From positions 58,294,486 to 58,358,485 of the forward strand of contig CM035170.1 in the NCBI GenBank assembly GCA_020205615.1: a stretch of DNA of 64,000 nucleotides, written 5' to 3'. This stretch comes from Panax quinquefolius. Lineage: Eukaryota > Streptophyta > Magnoliopsida > Apiales > Araliaceae. Position 1 is the first letter of the stretch; each line of letters starts with the position of its first letter. Below are positions 43,413-53,812 of this stretch, piece by piece. The position numbers and the translations under genes were made by a program. The notes under the pieces were generated by a model. That model saw only the letters and a program-made list of their open reading frames with translations, was not told the origin of the DNA and did not search any database.

Positions 43413-46131
43413 TGTAAGACCCCAACTTATTATTAATGAAATTTAATTTTCTCTATTTATTATTTTGAAATAGTAAGGGTTGATTTGATTAATGTGGATA
43501 GTTAGGGGTAAAATATGTAAATATTTCAAAATAAGCAAGTGGTTATAAAATATTCATTGTTGTCGGGAATATTCGTTTGGTCGTGGAATATTAAATGCTT
43601 GTCGGGGAATATTAAATGACGGTAGCGACCATGTGTGGAGCCCATAACTGAAAGCGATTGGATGAAGAAAACAGCGAATATAAGTTGTTTAAAAATAGCG
43701 GTGAGTGGTTATTACTGAATTAATCTTGTTAAAATACTCGGTGGTTAAAACACGGTAGCATTACGGTATTGCACCAATTATTGATTCTTACGTAAGAAAG
43801 GCACTACTTTCAATAATGGTTACGATAATTCTTTATTCGATATTTTATTGATTTAATAATTGATGCGTTGATATTTTATATTGTTGTTGTTTGATAATTG
43901 TCATTACACGCGATTTTTCATTATCGAAGCAATAATTCATATTATCTGAATAATATTATTAGATAACATTATTGGCAATGTCTAGAAAGTTACGTCTAAG
44001 GAGAGGTTTGGTCACCTAATTGCGGCGCCCGATGAAGGAGAAATTCTTATTGGAAAGCCCCTTTCTTCACAGAACCGCACAGGTTGTCGATATTGTGATT
44101 TTGTAATATTATTTGTGAATAATTAATTATTGATTCATATGATAAGGAAAATATTGATTTTATGTGGATATAGATGGAGAAAATTTTTAATGTGACAATT
44201 GTTGAAAATTGAAATTTTATCTTTTTACGATAAAATATTTTATTTAAATATATTATTATATTATAATAATATAATAATGGTGATATTTTTACAGCGAATG
44301 TGGGATATATGAGTATCTGAGGAGGAAGAGTATTTTTGTTGCAATAAATATTTAAAACATGTTAAACATGTCGGTGGACCCCATTTATTGGTGAAATTTG
44401 ATTATAGCACATGTAAAATCGCTTGGTTTGTGGATTTGGTCAATTTACATTTGGAATTCGGAAAAACTTTCTTACGCAAAGTTGTAGAAATTAAATTTTC
44501 TATAAAAACTACATGAAGATTTGAATTTTTACGATAAAAGGGCTATTTATTATGAATTATAGAAGTTCCGAAGTTTTGAAATAATTAATTTTTGGGAGTT
44601 TTAGTTAATTATTTTGAGAAAAACATTTTTTGCAACTAAGTTGGCCTCAAATGTGATTCAAATGGGCTGAGATCAGTTGTCTAAGGTGGGCTAAAGAAAA
44701 TGTGAAAAATATATTAATATTATATTCAATTTTCTTTTTGGTGTTCTAAGCATTTTCCTATAAATAGGGTGCTTAGGTTAGAATTGAAAACACACACCGG
44801 CTGAAGTTTCTCTCTATTTCTCTCTCGATATATTGGCGTATTCTTGTGAGTATACTTTGAGTATTGTTAGGCGGTGCTGCAAGTTTCCTTGAAAGACTAT
44901 ACCCGGTATTCCGGCTAAAAGCACTAATCTTTCGAGGTAAGGGATGTTATTTTCTTCTCGAATGATATTATTTCTTGATATCATTATCTTTGAAATATTG
45001 GTTGGAACTTTTTATCAAATTTGGAACTTTTTCATATCGGGTTACTATTCATGAGTTACTATTCACGAAGTTACTATTCATGAGTTACTATTCACGAGTT
45101 CTTATTCACGAGTACTATTAAATGAAGCGTGAAGATGTTTTTTGGGAAATTTCTATCTTTTAGTGTCGGAGTTACTTATTCACGTATACTGGCACTATTC
45201 ACGTATATCTGACACTATTCACTTTAAAAATAAAATTTCTTCTTTTGTCCAAAATATCTATTACGGATACTAGCTTTGATTGTATCCATGTTTTGATCAT
45301 TCTTGAATTTTACACCACTATGATTATTTTTTGAGGTATTTTTGAATATGGATAAAATAAAATACGAATCCTAATCCTTAATCCTTGTCATTTTGTTTCA
45401 CTTTGGATTCGTTTCTTTAAAAATATTTTCATCATCCTCGATCTTAAATGATGATATTATTGAATATCTTTGGCTGTAGTGCAAGATGAATGATTCTGAA
45501 GAATATCTTTGGTAGTAGTGCAAAGATGAGCAGTGTTTAGATGAACATGACCAATGATGAATATCTTTGGCACATAGTGCAAAGATGAATATGTGATTCG
45601 GATGTATATTGATTGATGTTACGAGGGATAAAAGATGAGCGATAAACTTTTAAATTCATACATAGAAGATAGTAGTTTGCATTCTCTACTTAACTCTTCT
45701 AATGAATTATTATTTTATTTATTGAAGACGATAAATTTGTTGTCTATTGTATTCTATTAGATTTTCCTGTTGAAGACTAACGGTAATTTGTTGTATATTA
45801 TCTTAGTCATAATATTCTTTCTTGGGCTAGTTGAGCTCACCCTTTTCCTTTTTGTTCCATTTTTCTTCTCGGGAGGCGAGAATATAGCGAGTGCGAGTCG
45901 GGGTATGGAATGAAGGTTTTAGAAAAGAATTGTTTAGTAGTCCTCACCATTTTGTAAAATAATGTATCAATAAATGTGATGAGGATTTATTTGAGTATAG
46001 ATATTGTACAGAAGATAATATTTGTATTCAAACTCACAGTTTCTTGTTGTAATAATAAAGTTGTAGTTGTTTCTGTACCATGTATTGACAACTCAGAATG
46101 GGTGATGTATACCTATTTTGGGGGCGTCACA
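43413..46131 (+). repeat. Family-1 solo LTR (copy D)
   Basis: 2719 bp from TGTAAGACCCCAACTTATTA to CTATTTTGGGGGCGTCACA, without internal sequence, flanked by TTTTT on both sides (43408-43412 and 46132-46136). It sits in an Athila LTR. A TATA box is at 44759. Repeats of the form TTACTATTCACGAGT lie at 45045-45120, and three CTTTGG...TAGTGCAAAGATGA units at 45470-45590. It is the most complete family-1 copy. Confidence 0.85.
44759..44766 (+). promoter_or_regulatory. Probable LTR TATA box (copy D)
   Basis: CCTATAAATAGGGTGCTTAG, about 1.35 kb into the LTR; the equivalent element is found in copies A, B and C. Confidence 0.55.
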
Positions 46132-46278
46132 TTTTTTTTGTTTAATTGTTATTTTGCAGGTTTAGACAAAGCAAGGGCGATTTGGTAAATTTTGCATTAT
46201 TAATGGCAAAGTGGTAATATTCTGCAAGGTCTCAGTGTTGGGACGCTTAATTAAAGAAGGAATGGCGCTGGGCATCAG
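46132..46278 (+). repeat. Athila-type LTR fragment, continuation
   Basis: Resumes after the solo LTR with TTTGCAGGTTTAGACAAAGC, parallel to TTTGTAGGAATTGGGACAAA in Athila-1 (2494). It includes AATGGCGCTGGGCATCAG, a single GC-rich module like those at 2789-2841. A second family-1 LTR cuts it at 46279. Confidence 0.55.
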
Positions 46279-47011
46279 TGTAAGACCCCAACTTTTATGA
46301 ATAAAGATTAATTTTTCTCAAAATATATTTTTGAATATTATGGTGTGGAGTTGATATAATGTTATAGTTGTGGGTAATATTTATAAAGTTTACAAAGTAA
46401 GCAAGTTGTCATAAAATATTCGATTGGTCGGGGAATATTCGTTTTATCAGGAAATATTCGTACGACGGCACAATCATTGGTTGGACCCCACAACGGAATA
46501 ACTGTCGAAATTAGAAAATGACATAAATAACTTTTTATAAAAATAACGGCAAAAGTTTTATCGTTTACTGTTGAAATACCCGGTGATAAAAATACATTAA
46601 TACGTGTGGTTGCATAGTAGCACATGGTATTGATTATTGATGCTTACGTGAGAAGTCACTCAGTTTTACTCAATTATTGCAATAGTAGTTGTTGCATAGT
46701 ATCTCACGTTATTGATTCAATTATTGTCACAATATTTTATATTATTAAATCAATAATTGAGATGAAAAATTATTCATATTATTATTTGCATTATTGACAA
46801 TGTTTAGAAAGTTTTGTCGATGAAAGGGGTTTGGTCACCTACTTTGCTGCTTGATAGGGAGAAATCCTTATTTGAAAGTCCTCTATTTCACAGGAATGAT
46901 CCGGTTTGTTAATATTTTAAGTTATATTATTGATGAATAAATGTTGTTAAAATATTATTTGGACCCCGTTTACCCATCTTTCAAAATTGTCGGTAGAAAT
47001 TATCTCGGTTT

Positions 47012-47016
<5 letters not shown>
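46279..47016 (+). repeat. Family-1 LTR copy E, 5' fragment
   Basis: Starts TGTAAGACCCCAACTTTTAT and matches family-1 LTRs up to TTATCTCGGTTTTGTTTTAT (compare 25832-25850), where a long (TA)n begins and similarity ends. The 3' two-thirds of the LTR is missing. Confidence 0.75.

Positions 47017-47072
<56 letters not shown>
47017..47072. repeat. (TA)28 microsatellite at an LTR-LTR junction
   Basis: An uninterrupted run of TA dinucleotides, 56 bases. Left of it is family-1 LTR, right of it family-3 LTR sequence already well inside that LTR. Confidence 0.85.
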
Positions 47073-47075
<3 letters not shown>

Positions 47076-48129
47076 GATTGAAATGAGGGGGTTAAGTCAT
47101 AATTAGATTGAGAAGAAGGGTAAGATTCATTAGGAACCATGTATGTTTATTCATGACTAATGTGTTATGTGATGTTATCATCTACTATAGAGACCTTAAG
47201 GACTTAAAGTGCACATGTAATAACAGTAGCAGACGCTAAAGGCAAGTGTTCTAACCCTTGTTTCAGTTCAATCTGGACAAGCTTTTTGATTCATGTATTC
47301 TTATGCATGAACTAATGTCTGATGAAGTTAAAGCCAATTCTTTCGGCTAGACTTACGATATGCTGGATTTCTTATAATCTATCAATGTATTGCCAATGTT
47401 TTACCAAACTATATTGGTGTGGTTTTTAAATGAAGACTGAGTATGCTAAATTGTTTTGTCGTCAAACGACAAGCACGTGAGGTTACCACAACTTAAGCGT
47501 ACATCGTTTAATGAATGTAGTGTTGATCGACATATAGTATTATAGGTGATCACCTAGGCGTGTTTCGTAAGCTATCTAGAATTCTGGACTTAGTGCGAAT
47601 GTCCTTTTCAAAGAACTTATGAAATGCTCATGGTCTTGGACCGGAATTGATATTTCTTGGATATTGTTATTGTAAAAGCGTTTTGAAGGAAAAGAAGTGC
47701 TATTTTGAATTGTCGATAGTAATTCGTAACTATTATTCAGTTATTGAAGATATACGATTCCTATGTTTCAAGCATGCCATTTTATTAGAATTATTATACT
47801 TCTTTGAGCTAGTAGGCTCACTCTTGCTTGAACCATATGAATGCAGCTAAGATTGAGCGGATCATGGATCCGTGAGGATAAAGGGAAGGCTAAGGTGAAC
47901 CCAGTAGATTACCTATGTAATAGTATAGGTTTGTAATGATAATATTTGATATTATGACAAGAACACATATAGCAAGATTCTACAAGAACTTGGGAATGCT
48001 AATATTATTTTGAATATATATAAGACATATTCGTTCTTTTGAGGCATTTCAATTGAATGTTTGTGTGCGAATGTATGACTATGTAGCACCATCTGTCGGG
48101 TTGGAAGATACCTGGATTTGGGGGCGTCA
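47073..48129 (+). repeat. Family-3 LTR, 5'-truncated (5' LTR of Tekay-3)
   Basis: From about 47086 it matches 56110-57142 closely (AATTAGATTGAGAAGAAGGG, CATGTATGTTTATTCATGAC, GCACCATCTGTCGGGTTGGA). It ends GGGGGCGTCA at 48129, directly before the primer site. The first ~2.3 kb of the 3.3-kb LTR is absent. Confidence 0.8.
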
Positions 48130-49240
48130 TAGGTTGGTATCAAAGTATTAGGTTATAAAACTTAAGGGGGGATTTAAACCTTAAGTTATAACCTTAAGAA
48201 AAGTTAAAGAAATAAAAGATGAAAATTAACCTATAAAAATGCATTATATATGTTATGTGTTTTTATTATTCTCTTGACATATACTAATAAAACTTTTTTG
48301 TGTTGTGTAGATGTCGGGGAGAAAATGGAATATATAGAGACGTCACGGTGAGTGGTGAAGGATCGGTTAATCGGATAGAGATCATACAGAACCTATAGCA
48401 GCGAGCAGAAGTAGTAGTTATTGAGTGCGGAGACTCTAAGAGCCTGAACTTAATATGCGTGTTCGACGACATATTAGAAGAAGAGGTGGAGGTACTATCC
48501 TTCAACCCAATAGCAATAGCAGCAGAGATGGCTCCGGGGGAGTCAATGATGTCATTGTTTATGTTAGTATTGGATAGAAACATTCATTCTTTGTTAGGAG
48601 GTAAAGGAGCTAAAGCGAGCTCGAACTGTCTTGGAGGTTAAGATGGACGTGGAGTCAATGTGGGGAACGAGGAATATGACGAGAGAGATTTTAGCCAAGG
48701 ACAAGGTCCATGAGTTTGAAATAGGAGGTCTTTGAGCTCGAGGGGAGCTAAAGACCAAGAAGCGAAGATAGTGATAATATCTTATATTCATAGGAGTTCT
48801 CATGAGGACTTCCGGTGACCGTGTAATGGCTATCCCATAGAAAGCGAGGCGGACGCGCATACTATCGGCCCGTGATATTATCGTCGGTCTTGCCAAGGCA
48901 GATTTTGATAATGCCTTGAGGCAGATGTAATCTATTAATAGATAGAGTAGTTTAGATATTTAAATATTGTGTATCTAGTAGTGACGTAAAACCCTCTTTT
49001 GTATATCAAAGAGTAGTCTTTTATAAATCCCAATTTTAGAAAGCAATAATGGGATAGTAATGTAATCGATTAGGTTGTGTGTAATGTAAGCGTTGTAGTA
49101 TTGTACTACAAAGAATGAATCGATATAAGCTTTTTGGAACATATTGAGTAATGGATGTTGAAGTTATTGCTTAATCTTGAATAATAACTAACTAACGAAA
49201 TGAATAATAATGAAATGTATTTGTTTATTGTAACAACAAA
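48130..49240 (+). other. Tekay-3 leader with primer-binding site
   Basis: TTGGTATCAAAGTATTAGG at 48134-48152 is a good match to the initiator-Met tRNA site of chromoviruses. The remaining ~1.1 kb before the gag ATG is non-coding; short ORFs here show no similarity. Confidence 0.7.
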
Positions 49241-50270
49241 ATGCCGCCAAGAAGAGCACAACGAAACCAAAGGCGCTAACGTAAATCAACCCTAGGAGGT
49301 CCGATTAACCCCTATGTAAGAGTTTGTTAATCTTTTAACAACAGCATTTAATAGAAATGGGCAAAACATCCGTAAATCACGGAGTAGTATGAGCTACTAC
49401 ATTTAAGGATTTCAAGAGCGTGGAGTTAGCGAGGAGTTCAAAGAACTACGGACCCAATAGAAGCCCAAACGTGGGTGAAAGAAATCGAGAAGACATTTAT
49501 CATAGCAAATGTCAACGAGGGTCAGAAGGTTGCCTTTGCAACCTACATGATGAAGGGAGAGGCCAACTTTTGGTGGGAGGCCAACCAGGCTAGGGTTGGG
49601 ATCGAGAATCTAACGTGGGTAAGGTTTAAGGAGATATTCTTCGAGAACTTTTTTTCCACAAGTATGCAGGGGAGAATGGAGATGAGGTTTCTCGATTTGA
49701 AACAAGGGACATGGCGGTTCCCCAATCTGTTGCCAAGTTTAATGAATTGGCGAGGTTTGCTCCACACCAAGTGGACATCGAGGTTAGGAAAGGCGAGCCA
49801 GTTCGAAAGGGGCTTGAAACCCTAGCTCTATAATCATAGAATTTGTGTTCTGAAATTACTTCCTTTGGAACCATTCTAGAGAAGGCAATAATCATGAAAG
49901 GTGGTAGTGAGGCGTTGAGCTAGTACCACAAAAAAAGAAGAAGAATAAGGGAAGGTAGATGGGGAGTAAAGATTGAAGGAGCCAACGAGTGGTGGTGAGG
50001 GGTAGAAGAAAAGTGTTTAACTTTGGGAATATCGGAGTGAAGCAAGGAGAGCAGAAGAGGAGGATGGAGGCTGCAAAACGTGTGGGAAGAATCATTTAGG
50101 AGTCTCATCTCAAGGGAAGGTCAGTATGTTATAATTTTGGATAGGAGGGCACATTGCTACTTAACTGTCCAAGTTTGAAGAAGAACCATCGATGCTTTAT
50201 GTGTGGGTCAATTGACCACATGGCAAAGAACTTCAGAAGAAGGGGACGGATGGGGAATAGGGGTGCTAAT
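49241..50270 (+). pseudogene. Tekay-3 gag
   Basis: ATG at 49241 opens MPPRRAQRNQRR, then a stop. The retrotransposon gag domain is open at 49460-49715 (AQTWVKEIEKTFIIANVNEG, ATYMMKGEANFWWEANQARV, VRFKEIFFENFFSTSMQGRM, MRFLDLKQGT), followed by a frameshift and KFNELARFAPHQVD in the next frame. Near 50075-50250 there are remains of zinc knuckles, the last reading CFMCGSIDHMAKNF, where the final Cys is Asn. Multiple stops and shifts. Confidence 0.75.
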
Positions 50271-50827
50271 AGCGGTAAGTTAGTTATTGGTGGTCCAGCA
50301 CAGCCGGGAAGGCCGATGGCCCATACCTTTAATATAATAGTTCAAGATGCAGTTGCATTTGGGGACGTAGTCGCATGTATTATTCTGATCAACGACCTAA
50401 ATGCTTACGTGATATTTGATTCAGGTGCTACTTGTTCGTTTATAGCATATGACTTTGCTAGACGATTAGGATTACTTCCCGAAAAATTTCCAATACCTTT
50501 AAATATTAAGGTAGAAAATGAAGAGATAATTCTTGTTGAAGATATTTATAGGAGTTGTTGCGTAGACTTACGGGGTTGCAAATTATCGGTAGATTTGATA
50601 CCATAAAGTTAGGAGAATTTGACGTAATTCTCGGAATGGATTGGTTGGTTAACCATGGGGCAATTATAGATTGTCAAAAGAAATGCGTAAATATTAGAAC
50701 GTTAAGACAACCTCATGTAGTATTTTACGGTAATAGATCATTTGGAGACGATCGTGTTTGTCTTACCATGACACAAACTAGGAAACTATTGAGGAAGGGA
50801 TGTGTAGGTTATACATGCTGTATGTAG
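50271..50827 (+). pseudogene. Tekay-3 aspartic protease
   Basis: 50271-50606 encodes PMAHTFNIIVQDAVAFGDVV, NAYVIFDSGATCSFIAYDFA (active site DSGA), RRLGLLPEKFPIPLNIKVEN. A frameshift near 50590 leads to IKLGEFDVILGMDWLVNHGA, IIDCQKKCVNI, ending at the stop at 50825. The catalytic DSG is intact. About 210 bases of frame-shifted linker, with ERGATMEQIPIVSEFMDVFQ, follow before RT. Confidence 0.8.
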
Positions 50828-51704
50828 TTGACACCCGAGAGGGGAGCGACCATGGAACAAATACCTATAGTGAGTGAATTCATGGATGTATTTCAAGTGA
50901 ATTGTCGAGTCTTCCAATGGATAGGAGACCGAGGTTAAGTAATAGACATTGTCTTGAGGAGCGACACCAGTTTTAAGGGCACCATACCGAATGGCGCCTA
51001 TGGAGATGAAGGAGTTAATGGTGTAGTTACAAGAACTGTTGGATAGGAAGTACATTCAACCGAGTGTTTCACCGTGGGGAGCACCGATACTGTTTGTCAA
51101 GAAGAAGGATGGATTGTTAAGACTTTGTATCGACTACAGCAAGTTGAACAAGTTAACGATAAGGAATAAATACCCATTGCCCTGGATCGATGATCTTTTC
51201 GATCAGTTGAAATGGGCAAAGTATTTTTCTAAAATAAATTTAAGGATGGCGTATCACCAGCTGAAGGTTAGGAAGGAGGATGTACCAAATACAACATTCT
51301 GGACTCGTTATGGTCATTACGAGTTTCTGGTGATGTCATTTGGGTTAACTAATGCACCAGTTGCATTTATGGATATGATGAACGGAGTGTTCAAACAATA
51401 TTTGGACAAGTTCGTCGTGGTGTTTATCGATGATATTCTAGTCTATTCTAAGACGCCAGAAGATCATGCTAAACACCTAAGGATAGTGTTGGAAACACTA
51501 AGGAATGAGAAGTTGTATGCTAAGTTCACTAAGTGTAAATTTTGGCTAGAAATGGTACAGTTTTTAGGTCATGTCATTGACCATGAAGGGATTTCAGTAG
51601 ATCCAATGAAGGTGGAAGCCGTGATGAATTGGGAACAACCGAAAACGTCAACTGAGGTGTGGAGTTTCCTAGGGTTAACGGGTTACTATCGGAAATTCAT
51701 TTAG
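50828..51704 (+). pseudogene. Tekay-3 reverse transcriptase
   Basis: Open from 51039 ([20 protein letters not shown]) for 221 codons: [80 protein letters not shown], catalytic [53 protein letters not shown], then TAG at 51702-51704. Most chromovirus RTs read D in the K-D-LRSGYHQ motif; here it is [10 protein letters not shown], so that catalytic Asp is replaced by Asn. Upstream (50828-51038) the N-terminus is split among frames. Confidence 0.85.
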
Positions 51705-52388
51705 GATTTTTCGAAGATAGCTACTCCGTTGACTAACTTGACAAGGAAGACGGTGAAATATGCATGGACGGAGAAATGCGAGGATAGTTTTCAAGAACTA
51801 AAGAAGAGGTTAAGTGAAGCGCCTATTTTATCATTACCCGATGACATAGGAAATTTTGTAGTTTATAGGGATGCTTCGCATAGAGGACTTGGTTGCATGC
51901 TCATGCAGCATGGTAAGGTCATTGCGTATACATTAAGGTAGTTGAAGGATTATGAGAAAGTTTACCCTACTCATGATCTGGAACTGGCCGCGATAGTGTT
52001 TGCCTTAAAGATATGGCAACATTATCTTTACGGAAAAAATGTGAGATATACACTTTACCACAAGAGTCTAAAATATATCTTCACGAAGGATTTGAATATG
52101 AGGCAGAAGAGATGGCTAGAGTTGATAAAGGATTACGACTATGAAATTATGTATCACCTTGGGAAAACCAATGTAGTTTCTGATGCCTTAAGTAGAAAGG
52201 GTCAGGAAAAGTTGTCTATATTAACGGCTCAAAATGAGTTAATAACAGAGATGTCTAGGATGGAGATAGAGGTGAAGTTGCCAAGTGAATCGGCACAGAG
52301 ACTGTTTGCGACGGAGATCCAATCTACCATCGTAGATAGAAATCGAGGAGGTGCAATTTCAAAACCCATGATGAGTGTGACCAGATGA
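51705..52388 (+). pseudogene. Tekay-3 RNase H
   Basis: In frame with RT after its stop: DFSKIATPLTNLTRKTVKYA, GNFVVYRDASHRGLGCMLMQ, a TAG stop at 51939-51941, then [88 protein letters not shown] and E are retained. The usual TDHKSL reads LYHKSL, so one catalytic Asp is lost. The C-terminal segment to 52388 is the linker towards integrase. Confidence 0.85.
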
Positions 52389-53300
52389 AGAAGCGGTTAA
52401 CCAATGAAAAAGATAAAAAGTATAGTCTTGATAATGATGGATTATTAAGATTTGAAAGAAGAATTTGGGTTCCGAATGAGACAGAATTAAAGGAGCAAGT
52501 ATTACAAGATGCTCATAGTTCGAGGCACTCGATTCATCATGGTAGCACTAAGATGTATCAAGACCTTCGACAGATTTTTTGGTGGCCAAACATGAAGAGA
52601 GAGATAGTCGAGTATATGAGTAGGTGCTTGACTTGTCAGAAAGTTAAGGCCGAACATCAACGACCAAGTGGCTTGTTACTGGTCGTTTGGAGATTAGGAG
52701 TGGAAGTAGGGCATATCATGATGAACTTTGTGGTGGGACTTCCGACTACTCAGGAAGGGTATGATGCGATTTGGGTTATATTGGACCGGTTCACAAAGTT
52801 GGCTCACTTCTTTCCAATTAGGGTCAAGTATAACTTAGACCAATTAGCCAAACTTTATGTTAAGGAAGTCATTTCCAGACATGAAGTACCAATTTTGATT
52901 GTGTCGAGATCGTGACCCACGATTCACATCAAAGTTTTGGAGAAGTTTACCTGGCGATTGGGAATGCAGTTGAAGTTGAGTATGACATATCATCCACAAA
53001 ACTAATGGGCGAGCGCGAGAGGACAATTTAGGCGTTGGAAGATATGTTAAGATCTTTAATCATAGATTTCAAGGTAGTTAGGATGATCATCTACTATTAT
53101 TAGAGTTTGCATATAACAACGGTTATCATGCAAGCATAGTACGCTTACCTACTATGAAGCTTTGTATGGGAGGAAATGCGAGAACACCATTATATTGGGA
53201 TGAAGTGGGAGAACGCAGAATGCTAGGACCGAGAATTGGTTGAAAACAACAGAGATATAGTGAAGCTAATCTGATGCTATTGGTAGTAGCTCAAGCGAAA
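52385..53300 (+). pseudogene. Tekay-3 integrase
   Basis: 52385-52915 encodes the linker (YSLDNDGLLRFERRIWVPNE), the zinc-binding region (HSSRHSIHHGSTKMYQDLRQ, WWPNMKREIVEYMSRCLTCQ, KVKAEHQRPSGLL) and the core VGHIMMNFVVGLPTTQEGYD, AIWVILDRFTKLAHFFPI. The usual MDFVVGLP is MNFVVGLP (codon 52734-52736), loss of the first catalytic Asp. A frameshift near 52905 moves the RDPRFTSKFW region into another frame, and stops follow. 53095-53260 retains LLEFAYNNGYHAS and NARTPLYWDEVGERRMLG. Confidence 0.85.
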
Positions 53301-53764
53301 TGAAGGAAGTTCTGATTTACATCGAGTAAATAGGGAGTTTGAAGTAGGCTCGTATATATTTCTAAAGGTATCTCCTTGGAAAGGAAAGATACGCTTTGGA
53401 AAGAAGGGGAAGTTAAGTCCCAAGTTTGTAAGACCTTTTAAAATATTGGAATATGTGGGAGGGGTAGCTTACATGGTAGCGTTACCTCCAAACCTAGAAT
53501 TTATACACAATGTATTTCAGTATCAATGTTACGTCCTTATACACCGGATTATAAACACGTAATAAAGTATGAGCCTATTCATATCGAGAAGGACTTAACA
53601 TATGTGGAGATCTTGATTCAAATCATCGATAGAAAAGAAGCAAGTTCTACTGAAACAAAGTTATACCTTAGTGAAGGTGTTATGGAAGGACCCACAATGT
53701 CGAAGAAGCAACGTGGGAATTGGAAGAAAGGATGAAAAAGAATTACCCTCTTTTGTTTGAGTAA
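53301..53764 (+). pseudogene. Tekay-3 integrase tail and chromodomain
   Basis: FEVGSYIFLKVSPWKGKIRF (53338-53400), LSPKFVRPFKILEYVGGVAY and MVALPPNLEFIHNVFQ continue the integrase tail. A frameshift near 53520 gives MLRPYTPDYKHVIKYEPIHI, then the chromodomain IEKDLTYVEILIQIIDRKEA; another shift near 53640, and the last frame ends in KKNYPLLFE with a TAA at 53762-53764. Order and ending match Tekay-2 (23449), placing this element in the Tekay/Del group. Confidence 0.75.
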
Positions 53765-53798
53765 TTTTTTTAAGAGAGATTACGAGGACATAATCCTT

Positions 53799-53812
53799 AT
53801 AAGGGGAGAGAG
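53799..53812 (+). other. Polypurine tract of Tekay-3
   Basis: ATAAGGGGAGAGAG ends exactly where the TGTAGCATGC LTR begins. Confidence 0.75.

Noticed and set aside
48284..48896. Small ORFs in the Tekay-3 leader on both strands
   Set aside because: Serine- or arginine-rich chance translations, with no counterpart in the leaders of Tekay-1 or Tekay-2.
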